Source: Hydractinia symbiolongicarpus (lineage: Eukaryota; Cnidaria; Hydrozoa; Anthoathecata; Hydractiniidae). From it: a stretch of DNA of 64,000 nucleotides. The notes under the pieces were generated by a model, which saw only the letters and a program-made list of their open reading frames with translations, ran no database searches and had not been told where the DNA came from. The stretch spans positions 31,813,501-31,877,500 of the forward strand of contig NC_079875.1 of the NCBI RefSeq assembly GCF_029227915.1, in the 5' to 3' direction. This document shows positions 1 to 9,938 of the stretch, in pieces (the stretch's first letter is position 1; each line of letters starts with the position of its first letter). A program made the position numbers and the translations under genes.

Positions 1-513
1 AGATAATTGTCATTTAGGGTCGACAATCTCGTCTCAGATTCTATATATTTTAACTGTAAAATTGATAAACGAGGCATTTAAAAGTGACGAGTGTCATGTA
101 TTTGCGATTTTGCGCATTGATACAAGATAATTGTCATTTAGGTTCGACAGACTCGTCTCAGGTCTCTATATTCGAGCCGTAATTTTGATAAACGAGGCAT
201 TTAAAAGAGACGAGTATCATGTATTTGAGTGTTGTGGAGTTGATACAAGATGATTGTTATTTAGGGACGACAACCTCGTCTCAGTTTCCATGTATTTAAG
301 CCGTAAAATTGATAAACGAGGCATTTAAAAGTGACGAGTGTCTCATGTATTTTCGATTTTTCGTATTGATACACGATAATTGTCATATGGGGTCAACAAC
401 CTTTTCTCAGGTTCTATATATTTTAGCCGTAAATTGATAAACGAGGCATTTAAAAGAGACAAATGTCTCATATATTTGCGATTATTCGTATTGATACAAG
501 ATAATTGTCATTT
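1..513 (+). repeat. Satellite, left block (about four ~123-bp monomers)
   Basis: Successive monomers carry the landmarks 'gataaacgaggcatttaaaa', 'gcgattttt.gtattgata', 'agataattgtcattta', 'ctcgtctcagg' and 'attttagccgtaaaattg' at roughly 120-125 bp spacing. They are the same family and the same orientation as the large array further right. The block stops inside a monomer, just after 'gataattgtcattta', where the (AAAT)n tail of a LINE begins. It is open at the window edge, so the array probably continues to the left. Confidence 0.9.
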
Positions 514-659
514 ATTTATTTATTTATTTAAAAATATTTATACAGGATGAGGACTTCAGTAATTTGCAAATATATACATAAATATAAAAAAATGCTATCA
601 ATGTCCGTCCTGTCTGAGAATAAAAATGGAAAAAAGCAATAAAAAGCAGTAAAAACAGT

Positions 660-1152
660 AAAAACGATAAAAACAAACAAAAAATTGATCAATTAGGTGG
701 CAGTGAATTATACAGTTTACCCCCTGCACAATAGAAACTCTGCCGGGCGATTTCTAGTTTGACCCGAGGTAACCTGACAATTCAGCCGTTATTTCGTGTG
801 TTATTGTCATGTTGTTGGCTGACAAAATAATTGTCAAAATGTTCAGATGTTAGATCATTTAGTAGACACTTTTTAACAAGTACACAAATATTACGGTGGA
901 CGAGTCCTGTGATGGATGGAATATTATCACTCCGGACAATCGATCTAGCACGGTTCTCAAGTGATTTTAATTTGTTGAGCTGTGCATTTGTGATAGGTAT
1001 TCTCAATGCACTACTTTAAGTAATTAAGGGTACAATCATCATCGAGAAAACATTGCGTGCGGCTTCAGCGGTAAGGCACGGTCGTAATCTTTGTAGTAGG
1101 CGTAAACGGCTGCTGGTGCTTTTATATGATCGGTCGCAGTTGTCATTAAGCA
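660..1152 (-). pseudogene. LINE C-terminal region and 3' UTR
   Basis: The open stretch 782-1006 contains ALRIPITNAQLNKLKSLENRA, IPSITGLVHRNICVLVKKCL and NNTRNNG, a pattern usual near the C-terminus of CR1/L2-type proteins. Beyond a stop the minus strand reads RLPRVKLEIARQSFY and LYNSLPPN, the conserved end of this protein class. A short upstream block (KSTSSRLRLLQRLRPCLT) belongs to the same protein but is separated by a stop. The 3' UTR and the (AAAT)n tail run to 514. Confidence 0.7.
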
Positions 1153-1975
1153 TTAACTTGCTGAGAAACGAAATTTATCGGATTTTCTTGATATACAACT
1201 TGTAAGTTGTTCAATTCTAGTAACATCTTTATGAGCAACGTATATGACGGTGTCATCTGCGTACATTATAACTTTAGAATTTGAGATATGGTCTACAAAA
1301 TCATCATAAAAAATTATAAAAAGCAGTGGTTCCAAAATGGAAAACCGCAGTAAATTGGCTCGTAGCTAGATCGAATATTGTTAATGTCTACTAACTGACT
1401 TCGATTAAATAGCTAAGTAGTCGGTAAACCATGCTAGTTCCTTGCCTTTAATTCCGTACGTGCGTAGCTTGTTTAATAATAAAGAGTGTCCGATCGTATG
1501 AAAAGCTTTCGATAAATCTATATAAACTGCTCCAACTAACTTACCGCCATCTATTTCGCGACGATAACTGTCGCAAAATAAAGTAGAAGCAAGTTTCGTT
1601 TCGCGTTTACTTCGAAAACCATATTGACAGTCGTTCAGTAATTTCTCTTTTTCGAGATAGTTCATGAGTTCGTTATGAATAGCCTTCTCAAGAATTTTAG
1701 ATAGCACCGGTAAAATTGAAATCGGGCGATAGTTTTCGGGAAGAGAAGAATCCCCAGATTTAAATATAGGTGCAACCTTCGCAACTTTCCAGGCTGATGG
1801 TACAGTTGAGGTGTTTATCGAAAGGTTCATTATGTGACTAAGAGGTTTTGATAGCACAGTCTTTTAACATTCCGGGTGGTAACTCGTCTATACCGGTTGC
1901 TTTATTTCGTTTGAGAGATCGGAATTCTTTCTCTACAAAAATCTTAGAAATATAACCTGTCATGAAAATTTTATT
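1153..1975 (-). pseudogene. LINE reverse transcriptase domain, frameshifted
   Basis: Fingers and palm motifs are readable: YISKIFVEKEFRSLKRNKAT, GIDELPPGMLKD, a small frameshift near 1,860, VLSKPLSHIMNLSI, PSAWKVAKVAPIFKSGD, NYRPISILPVLSKILEKAI, QYGFRSKRET, AVYIDLSKAFHTIGHSLLL and then the catalytic YADDTVIYV. The first catalytic Asp (DLSKAF) and the YADD pair remain. The region between the FTDYL motif and PLLFIIF, which normally holds the VPQGS-type motif, is damaged and out of frame. The reading resumes in another frame and decays after KFRFSAS. Confidence 0.85.
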
Positions 1976-1989
1976 TGTTCGTAATGAAA

Positions 1990-2292
1990 AAGGTGGTACG
2001 TCAGCCTTGTGGTAGAGCGTTCGCTTTCAGTGCGGGAGGTCTTGGGTTCAAACCCTGGCCGAGTCATGCCAGAGACTATAAAAGTGTGAATCTATCCTTT
2101 CTGCTTAGCGTTCAGCATGAGAATAGGATTGATATCTTAGGCGGTTGTCTAGTGAAGCGATTGCTGTGCTTCCACGACTTTCGTAGCTCAAATGGGAGCT
2201 TTAAATGCGCTAGGACCCCCTTCGCAGGACCCTCGTTGATAGCAGTACCAATAGGAACTGAAGAGGCTATCCTGGGTAAATAATAATAATAA
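1990..2292 (+). mobile_element. tRNA-derived SINE inserted in the LINE
   Basis: The head has an RNA polymerase III A-box-like stretch (TGTGGTAGAGCG, about 2,010) and a B box (GGTTCAAACCC, about 2,045), spaced as in a tRNA gene. A non-tRNA body of about 230 bp follows, ending in a short TAA/TAATAA microsatellite (about 2,277-2,292). This is the SINE plan: tRNA head, unrelated body, simple-repeat tail. It lies antisense in the LINE between the endonuclease and RT parts. Possible target duplication: ATGAAAATT on the left and ATGTAAAATT on the right, imperfect. The body family is not recognised. Confidence 0.7.
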
Positions 2293-2323
2293 TGTAAAAT
2301 TCATAAGTTGAATTGACTTGGAT

Positions 2324-3442
2324 TTAAGGGAGTGAACAGCTGTATGTGTTTCTTGGATTTGACAGATTTTCGTTAATAAGATCACGCTGGTGGTTAGCCT
2401 TTGCTTTCACTATGTAATTATTGCAACTATTTCTAATCTTTATATATTTCTCTGCATCTTCTGTTTTACCTGATTTGCGAGCCTTGCGATAAAGTTTGTC
2501 ACGGTTGTTCATTTGAGATTTTATTTTTAAAGTTAGCCATTTACAAGTTCGTGATTTAAATCTTTTTTCGACTAACGGGGCGTGTTTATCAAAAGAATCT
2601 CTTAGCTTCGAGTTAAAATACGTAACTGCAGAATTTACATCACTGGCGTCGTATACAGGGCGCCAATCAATTTCGGAGACGTCATTAAAAAGATTTTCAG
2701 GAACGTAGTTAGAGTAATTACGGCACTTCAGAGTTCGCATAGGATGCTTGATGTTGTGTATCCTACGTATTCCACCAACCATATCGTGATCGCTCAGCGA
2801 AGTAGGGAATACGTCAGTGCAGTGAACATTGTCGGGACAATTAGTGAAAAATAAATCAATTGTCGTTGATGACGTAGAAGACGTTCTTGTGGGTTTATTG
2901 ATCAGTTGTTTAAAACCATGCACATTAATTGTAGATTTAAAATCTTTATTGACGTTTGTAACATTAAAGTCCACATTGAAATCTCCCATGAGTATAGTTT
3001 CCTTATTTTCTTGATTGATACAATTTAAATGATCGTCAAATGTTTCGTTATATTTAGATGGTAAGTACTTTAAACCCTCTGGAGGGCGATAGAAACACCC
3101 TACTAAAATTGATTTCGATTTTTTAATAAAAATTTCAAGCCACAGAGACTCTAAGGTTGAATTTTCTAAATCCAGCCTTTGCTTAAAATTAATATTGTTT
3201 TTGACATAAACAGCCACGCCTCCTCCTTTTCCAGATGTTCTGTTTCTTTTAACCAAAGTGTAACCAGACAGTTCATAAAGAGCATCATTGTCACTAAAAT
3301 CCTCGTTCAAAATATGTGTTTCAGACAAGGTTATAATGTCAATTTTTGAATCATGCTTGTGTACTAATGCTTCCAAGTGGGCAAGTTTGAAAGTAACGCA
3401 CGAATATTTTGATGAACACATTTCAGACCTCTCTTGCCACAA
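2324..3442 (-). pseudogene. LINE endonuclease (exonuclease-endonuclease-phosphatase fold)
   Basis: This region would nick target DNA for target-primed reverse transcription. Catalytic-type motifs are visible in order: LSETHI (metal-binding Glu), GGGVAVYVK, CFYRPPE, MGDFNVDFN (Asp/Asn), TIDLFFTN and SDHDMV (Asp/His). All the hallmark motifs survive, so the loss of function comes from frameshifts rather than from active-site change. After the NHQRDLINENLSNPR linker the frame is lost; KSKSIQLMNF in an adjacent frame near 2,310-2,340 looks like the next part of the linker. The SINE follows directly. Confidence 0.85.
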
Positions 3443-3735
3443 AATTCACCAAGGCTTTCCGGTCCAGGACATGCTTCTATGTCACCACACAAGAGTAGTA
3501 AAACTATAAACAAACTTTTGCGTCTTGTACAACTTGTTGGTCGAGGTTTCTGTTTACAAACATGGATTGAACTGAAAGTAAACGCTTCTCCAATCTCGTC
3601 GTAGTAGTCTTGAACATTAAGTGTTAAACTTATTCCATCTGGTTTCACAAATCTTGGTTTGAATACACAAAGACAACAATAAATTTCAACAATCAAACCA
3701 GCTAGAAAAAACGCGTGCGATCTCTTCGCCGCCAT
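3364..3735 (-). pseudogene. LINE ORF N-terminus with 2A-like motif
   Basis: The ATG at 3,735 opens 123 residues. Residues 8-26 are hydrophobic and signal-like, a second hydrophobic run (FIVLLLLC) lies at 76-83, and GDIEACPGP follows at 84-92. Comparable LINEs carry a hydrophobic segment plus D(V/I)ExNPGP, a 2A-type ribosome-skipping peptide, before the endonuclease (known for APE-type LINEs of several animals). Here the conserved Asn is Cys. The start of the endonuclease domain (GLKCVHQNIRALLSNLP) follows, then a frameshift near 3,378; the protein continues in another frame (HLEALVHKHDSKIDIITLSE). Start choice: first ATG, in an in-frame open region, after a stop-rich leader. Confidence 0.75.
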
Positions 3736-3886
3736 TATTATATCATCGCCAACAAAGCATCGAAATGCACAGTTTGTTTGGTTTCACGACTTCGATTCTT
3801 AAAAGAAAGTTCCATTTCCAACCATCATAATAAAATTTAGAGCAAAAAGTTGCAAACAGACACAGTCTCTGTATTATTATAAGAGA
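3736..3886 (-). mobile_element. Helitron 5'-end fragment
   Basis: Read on the minus strand from 3,886, the sequence starts TCTCTTATAATAATAC followed by a degraded GTCTGT-rich stretch and 'GCAACTTTTTGC', matching the 5' termini of the other Helitrons here. It abuts the CTAG 3' end of the neighbouring copy without any spacer. The element runs into the LINE 5' region and cannot be followed further. Confidence 0.6.
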
Positions 3887-4455
3887 CTAGTCCATAAGGC
3901 CCGTAGAGCTTAAAGCGCTAATCAACAAAACGTATATGATCATGTGCTTTTGATGAGCGGTTAATAAGATGGCCCGTCAAAACCTAAAAATTTTTTTTTG
4001 GAAATTTTTATACCAGTTGCCTTCATGGCATAGATCGTGAAACTCTGATCAAGAAAATGTATAGGATCATGTACTTTTGATAAACGGTTGCAGAGATATT
4101 AGGGTTTGAAGGTTTTTTGATGACGTCATTAACCCGTCCATTCCGAAACGGATTCGGGGACCCAGGTTTGGTAAACTTACCCAAATTGGTCCCAGGTGGT
4201 CCCTAGTTACCCACGCAGGAGATGACGTCAGTTATTTCCACCCGTTTCCAAGTTATTTAACCTTAGATTTAAAAGTGAATGCAATGGCTTCACTAATCTT
4301 AATATACTCTCCTTTGACGTCAATATTGCTTTAACGTCAAAGTTTGCTAATTTACAGAACAATTTTATAGGCGATAATTTATAGACTTTATCAAAGAAAT
4401 TTTATCCACTTTGCAAAAGTGACAGACAGACAGAACTGGCGTATTATTATATAGA
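3887..4455 (-). mobile_element. Non-autonomous Helitron, minus-strand copy
   Basis: On the minus strand it begins TCTATATAATAATACGCCAG followed by TTCTGTCTGTCTGTC and ends ...GGCCTTATGGACTAG. The interior matches the plus-strand copies at 9.2-10.7 kb, sharing blocks such as GGACCA..TTTGGGTAAG, CCGTTTCGGAATGGACGGGT and TGATGACGTCATC. It carries several TGACGTCA-type palindromes. It is about 170 bp shorter than the plus-strand copies; the 3' hairpin region is reduced. It has no coding capacity. Rolling-circle (HUH Rep) transposition is known for the family. Confidence 0.8.
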
Positions 4456-7238
4456 CTAGTCGATAAGGCCCGTGGAAAAATCCACTTAGGCAAAAGACCA
4501 ATGAAAAATAGGTTGCTTTAGATGTGTTGCTGACGTCAGTAGTGCATATACAAAAAAAAATGTTCTTAAAATCTTACATCAAATGTCAAATCGCATTAAA
4601 TCCTCCACACAAATCTTACACAAAGTAAAAAAGAACAGTTTGCAAGGTGTAAAATATAGTTGATAAAAAGTTACAACAACGACACTCACAACAACGACAC
4701 TCACAACACCAATACTCACAAAACCGACAGTAAGAACAGTAATAATAATCTCAGAAATAACGCATCTCAAATATGTACATCTTAAGTGATTACGTTGAAA
4801 ACCCTCAGTATTTTATTCTGAAATGTCAAAAAGGAGGCCTGCAAGAGTTAGCGCAAATCAACAAATATATAAGTTATTTTACACATTTTAAATATTGTCT
4901 TTCCCTTAAAAGATTATACAAAAATATGAAAAAGCCATAGTTTCGAAAACATCAAATTTAAATCTAGAAAAATCAGTCATTACGGTTGGATACCATCCTC
5001 TCCCACAAAAATTTACACAAAATGTAAAAATCAACCAGTTAAGAACACAAAAATTTTCCTTTTTAGTTCCGTACTGCCCTTTACCAACAATTTTAAACCT
5101 AAATGTCAAAAAATCAATGAGCAAAGAATAAACTTGAATCAACAGATCATTATTTTGGAAACATTGTATATGGTTCGTAAACAAAAGTTTACACAAAATG
5201 TAAAACAGATCGGTTTTTGAGAAACACATCTAAATCAACAAAAATAAGTTCATTCAGCATTTCGTATATTGCCATTACCCATTAATCTTCTATAAAAAGG
5301 TTATGAAACACATCAAAATTTAAAAAAATCAGTGATTTCAGTGCATACAGTCCTCGCGTTTAGATTACAAAATACAAAAAACAAAAACAGTTTCAGTCAG
5401 AACATTAAGTATATAATTTTTTATTATCAGCAAACATTTATCCCTACAAAATTTTGTAAAATTCTCAAGAAAAACAAAAACGTGAAACCATGGAATTTTC
5501 TTCCAGCAAAAATTACATCACATACAGTTAGTTCTCCCAAACAAAAATTTATAATACGAAATATAAAGACAAAGTTGTTTATATAGTCTGAAGATGTACT
5601 TAGTGTACGAAAAGCTTAACAAATAAATACTTTTTAACTTTCAAACTCGTTTTATTTTTTCTTAATTAGTAAAATATGGCTGTTATTTTTACCGATAAAG
5701 ACATCAGCTTTACAACAGCTTACAGTGAAGTCTGATTCTACAAAGATTTGTTCTTTCAGTATATATATTGCATGTGGTCTATTTCCACAAAAGTTTACAC
5801 AAAATTTCAAAAAAACAGCATTTTGCAACACGAACAATATAAACTGACAACCATACCATCCTCTCAAAAATGTTTTTAACCCAAAGTCATAAACCCACGT
5901 ATATATAAATTTCCAATCAAATGTCAAAAACCCTTGTAAAAAAACCTGGCATTTTACATGTAGGCTGACAAAAGTTTAACAGGATGAGGAAACAAAACAA
6001 TAAAAAATAACTTAATACACACACTTTAAATTCTATAAAATTTGTTCCACTTGTCATATTGTGGTCCCCTTGTAAAGTTTACAGGAAATGTGAAAAAATT
6101 GTTCTCTATGGGCATAAAAATGTGTCACAGTATCCTAAAAGTTCAAGAAAGATTTTGTAGCTATAGCTTGTTGTTGCATCATAATTCGTGTTCAAAAAAG
6201 AAGAGAAGTTTGAGTACTAAGGTAGCTATAAATACCTAAAAAAAGAGGAATAACGACAAAACGCTAGCTATGGGATGGAGCCTTGAAGCTAACATTAGCT
6301 AGCCAGCTAAACAAAACAGTACCTAAGACACCCAGTTAAATATACTTAAGCTGGGGAGACTTAGCTAAGTCTATAGCTAGCTGTTTATGCTTAGTAAAAC
6401 ATATATAAAGGAAAACAATAGCAATGTAAAAATTATGACATTTGCAGTTAGTTCAACAAACCAAAACTTTCTATTTCGCTGGCACATTTGTTTGGTAGCC
6501 AGCTAACAGCTTTATGCAGCATTTTGAATTTTAGGACAAATACATTAGTTACGCACCGGGGGATACATTAATTATGCAAAAAACAGTAAATGCTAGCTTT
6601 TTTATAAAAAACGCGGTAAAACATAAAACTTAAAGAATTTGAAGCTTTTAAGTGACTTTTTCCTGGCAAATGCGAGTCTGCCTGACACGTAACTCTAGCG
6701 ACATAAAAACATAACGTCTAAAAATATCAAACTTCTTACTATATGTGAATCCAAATCGACTTTAAACCCAAGCTTTTATTTTCTACTTCTAACTTTTCTT
6801 AACTACTTCTAGCTGCACTCTTCACTTTCGAAGTAACTTCTCGTGGCTTCTAACTTTACTTTTGTACTTCTACTTCTCCACTTTTACTTTTCTTGCTTTT
6901 AATATCTGCACTTTTTTGTGACTAAGGGATCGTCGAAAATAAGACATTTTTTAACCGCTTCTTCAGTTCGCCTTTTGTGTCGAGAACTTTGTCGAGAAAT
7001 TTTTATGTTTGTTTGTTTTTACGCTAACGGAACTTTTTATTCGAATGCCGTCCCGTTCGAAAGTACGTATTTGAACGAATCATACTGCTTATTTTCTATC
7101 ACGTGGTTTCTAACGGTTGCGAGACAAATGTAAACAAAACAAAAAAACTCGAAAAACTCGCGCATTCGGGTGGTAAAAAATATCGTGTTTGCAAAAGTGA
7201 CAGACAGACACACGGAACTGGCTTATTATTATAAGAGA
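4456..7238 (-). mobile_element. Larger non-autonomous Helitron, minus strand
   Basis: The 5' end at 7,238 reads TCTCTTATAATAATAAGCC then AGTTCCGTGTGTCTGTCTGTC. The 3' end at 4,456 has a short hairpin (GTGGATTTTTCCAC) followed by GGGCCTTATCGACTAG, which is the Helitron 3' signature: a subterminal hairpin then CTRR. No long protein is present. The interior holds an irregular repeat with the motif TTTACACAAAATGTAAAA (for example near 5,010, 5,190 and 5,800) and two copies of ACCATCCTCTC, plus TAGCTA-rich DNA. Treating both ends as one element is inference from orientation and order. Confidence 0.65.
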
Positions 7239-7919
7239 CTAGTTTGTTAATAATTCCCCAAGCTGCTGAGGGTAAGGAGACAAATGATCTAATGCAACTT
7301 TACCAGTGTGACAACATTTAAAACAATTTTCATTTTCAAACTTTAAAGCTTGACAATACTCACATTTTTTGTCCATAGCACCTAAAAAATATAAATTAGG
7401 CAATACATTTTGACGTGCAATATTATAATACGGCGCATTTCGGCGAGCACGAACAGCAGCATGCCTTTGGATATCTGCCTGGTTTCTATTTACTACCTGT
7501 TCAACATTTTGCCTTTGTCGAACAACAGCTTGCCTCTCAGCATTTCGACGTCGTCTATTGGCAGCATGCTCACCATTTTCCACTTGACGTGCAACAACAT
7601 GTCGTTCAGCATCCTGAGCACGTCTATTAGCAGACTGCTCATTAATTTCAGCAATACGCACAGATGCGACACGTTGTGCAAGTCTACGCCTAGCTAAAGA
7701 CACATCATCAAAAATTGATGCACGTGGTATGACATTTACCTGAACTTCATGTGGCAGTTCAACGTGTTGAGGAGTATCTGGCATCTGCTGGCCCATAATA
7801 AGACCTACTAACCTTTGACTATTTTCAGGGCGTTGCAACACAAACCTGCCAGCATTATTAAAAAGCCTAAAACCACGTACAGGGTTGTTAGTGTTACTGC
7901 TCTCTAATGGGTTAGACAT
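7239..7919 (-). CDS. Helitron protein N-terminus with STPR-type repeats (truncated)
   Basis: This is a 226-residue open frame from a true ATG. Residues 81-103, 104-126 and 127-149 are three 23-residue repeats (for example AERHVVARQVENGEHAAN at the start of the second), rich in Arg/Gln/Ala. A partial fourth follows. The 23-residue period fits the STPR domain described in silkworm FMBP-1 and found before the finger of some Helitron proteins. A Cys-rich motif C-x2-C-x9-C-x2-CCH (C186, C189, C199, C202, C203) with ALKFENE is typical of the Helitron leader to the Rep domain. The protein stops at GELLTN where full proteins continue to the HUH Rep and PIF1-like helicase. The stop TAG lies inside the CTAG junction. 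Such a product could bind DNA but cannot transpose; expression is unknown. Confidence 0.75.
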   Translation of the reverse strand: MSNPLESSNTNNPVRGFRLFNNAGRFVLQRPENSQRLVGLIMGQQMPDTPQHVELPHEVQVNVIPRASIFDDVSLARRRLAQRVASVRIAEINEQSANRRAQDAERHVVARQVENGEHAANRRRRNAERQAVVRQRQNVEQVVNRNQADIQRHAAVRARRNAPYYNIARQNVLPNLYFLGAMDKKCEYCQALKFENENCFKCCHTGKVALDHLSPYPQQLGELLTN

Positions 7920-9194
7920 TACAGAGAAAAATACACAGCCTAGCTAGCTAGCTAGCTAGTAGGAACCACAAGTTCTAAAAAATAAATAAGAAATAAGTCA
8001 GATAAAATTTCATTACTAAACTAACATAGCTAGCTAGTTATTTATTAGCTAATACAGTAGTGTAAATTGGGAAACTTTTCCTCTGGAATAAACTTTAGTA
8101 AATTAAGGCATAATAGAAAGAAAGATGTAGCTAACTCTGCAAGCAACCAAACCAAACATTAGGCAAGAATATTTTATTTTGTTTATCAGGGATTTGCCTT
8201 GCTTATTAAATAAATGCAAGTCAAAATTGGTCTCCTTTTTCTTCTTCTCAGATCTTAAAATGGCTACATGCTTTTCTTGGGCCTAGGGCCTTTTGGAATA
8301 ATTTCTATGAAATTTATGAGAAAAATGAAGGCTGAATGCAAGAAGTTTGTTAATAAAAACGTTTGACAGGCCACCTGCTAAAGAATGTAAAAAACACTGC
8401 AACCTAAGCCAAGGGATGTAGCTAACGTAAAATACCGGGGAAAATAGTTTTGTTTAGTGAAAAGAACGATTTTTAATGCACAAAGTGTGATAATCCTTAG
8501 GTTTTACAAATATAAATTTGAAATTTCTTACTTTGTAGCACTGTCCTATTTAAGTAGCTCACTACTATTCTTAACAAATAAAAGTTAAAGATAACTTGCT
8601 AAGCTAACTGTAAATCTAGGTAAATAGGTTACTTACTAACAACTGATTTTTTAAAACTTCTTTTTCTAGCTAATAGTATAGTGTAGTCTACCACACGATC
8701 TCAGCAAATCCACCTCAACTTCGCTTTTCCAACTTTAAAGATTTCCTTTTCTTTCTTCTCTACTTAAAATTTACTTAAACAAAAATAAAGGACATGTTAC
8801 AACACACAAAATAAATGATTTTTCCAATATTTGTATATAGCAAGCAACCTACTTCGTTCCTTCGTCTCCTGAACTTGAAAAAACTTTTTACGTTTGTTTT
8901 GATCGTCAGGGGAAACTTTAAATTTTCAGCAAATAAAATTGATTTATTTTGATCACGTGGTTAGATTCATCCAATTAATTTTTTTATTTTGATCACGTGA
9001 TTTTAAAACGCAAACAAACAAACGCAAACGCAAACTCGTAAACCCGTAAACAAACAAAACTCGCGGCTTTTCTCGACAAAGAAGACATATTTTTTTCGGC
9101 AACATCAAAGATTTTTTTCGGCGACATCAAAGGAAAATGACGATATCAACTTTGCCTGTTACAGACACACGGAACTGGCTTATTATTATAGAGA
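7239..9194 (-). mobile_element. Truncated autonomous-type Helitron, minus strand
   Basis: The 5' terminus TCTCTATAATAATAAGCC at 9,194 is followed by the shared leader (GCAAAGTTGATAT...), a GTTTGCG-rich stretch and about 1.3 kb of leader, then the N-terminal part of a Helitron protein (7,919-7,239). The element breaks off at CTAG at 7,242-7,239, where the next Helitron starts. The Rep and helicase parts are absent. Between 7,920 and 9,150 I see only AT-rich leader and TAGC runs. Confidence 0.7.
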
Positions 9195-9222
9195 TACGCC
9201 AGTTCCGTGTGTCTGTAACAGG
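9155..9222. repeat. 25-bp perfect inverted repeat at a Helitron head-to-head junction
   Basis: Positions 9,155-9,179 are the exact reverse complement of 9,198-9,222, separated by 18 bp (ttattattatagagatac). Each arm is the CCAGTTCCGTGTGTCTGT terminal region of a Helitron, one pointing left and one right. The plus-strand element has lost most of its TCTATATAATAA start. Transcripts or single strands could fold into a strong hairpin. Confidence 0.9.
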
Positions 9223-9938
9223 GAAAGTGGATATGTTCATTTTCCTTTGATCTTACCGAAATTTTCTTTAAAGTAAGCGAAAAATGCATGTCTAATATGT
9301 TAATTTTCTGACGTTACGGCGCGACGTCAATAACACTACTTTAACGTCAAAATCCTATATTAAATTAATGAAGCCGTTACAGTGCACTTAAAACTTTGAG
9401 GCCAAATAACTTGGAAACGAGGTGGTGACGTCAATGATTTTTCACCGCGTGGGTGACTAGGGACCACCCGGGACCAGTTTGGGTAAGTTTCCCAAACCTG
9501 GGTCCCCGAATCCGTTTCGGAATGAACAGGTTGATGACGTCATCACAAAACCTACAAACCCCAATATCTCTGCAACCGTTTGTCAAAACTCCATCTTCCT
9601 ATACATTTTCTTGATCAGTATTTCAAGATCTATACGATGAATACAACGGGTGTACGAATTTGTGAAAAAATTTTTTGGAACTTTTGGTAGGGACTTTGCT
9701 GACGTCAGCAAAATTTTTAAACCCTTATATCTCCTTAGGCATTTGTCAAAAACACACGATACTATACATTATTTTTATTAGCGTTTTAACCTCTACACAT
9801 TGCAGACAACAAATGACTAAATTTCACCAATTTTCCTTTTTGTATATGCACTGCTGACGTCAGCAAAAAATCTAAAGCAACCTATTTTTCCATTGTTCTT
9901 CTGCCTTAGTTGATTTTTTCACGGGCTTTATCGACTAG
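9193..9938 (+). mobile_element. Non-autonomous Helitron, plus-strand copy 1
   Basis: It runs from a truncated 5' end (GATACGCCAGTTCCGTGTG) to TTTTTTCACGGGCTTTATCGACTAG at the 3' end. The interior carries GACGTC palindromes near 9,318, 9,426, 9,534, 9,701 and 9,856 and the blocks GTGAAGCC/GAAGCCGTTACAGTGCAC, CTTTGAGGCCAAATAACT and GGGTGACTAGGGACCACC shared with the next copy. It is joined directly to that copy. Confidence 0.85.

Larger units (their letters stand above)
514..3800 (-). mobile_element. Degenerate CR1/L2-like non-LTR retrotransposon
   Basis: On the minus strand I read, in order, an N-terminal region with a 2A-like motif, an apurinic-type endonuclease, a reverse transcriptase with YADD, the usual C-terminal region (STRNN-like motif, then R-LPRVKLEIARQSFY-like, then LYNSLPPN-like), an A/T-rich 3' UTR and an (AAAT)n tail. 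Domain order and motifs fit the CR1/L2 group. The copy is dead: frameshifts occur near 3,378 and 1,860, there is a deletion around the VPQGS-type RT motif near 1,335-1,360, part of the endonuclease-RT linker is missing, and a SINE is inserted. The 5' limit is uncertain; a Helitron 5' end lies at 3,886. Confidence 0.85.

Noticed and set aside
2000-2070. A functional tRNA gene
   Set aside because: A and B boxes are present, but the stems do not close into an acceptor helix that I can see, and the sequence continues into a SINE-like body with a TAA tail.
7410-7697. Plus-strand ORFs opposite the Helitron protein
   Set aside because: Shadow frames of the minus-strand repeat-rich coding sequence.
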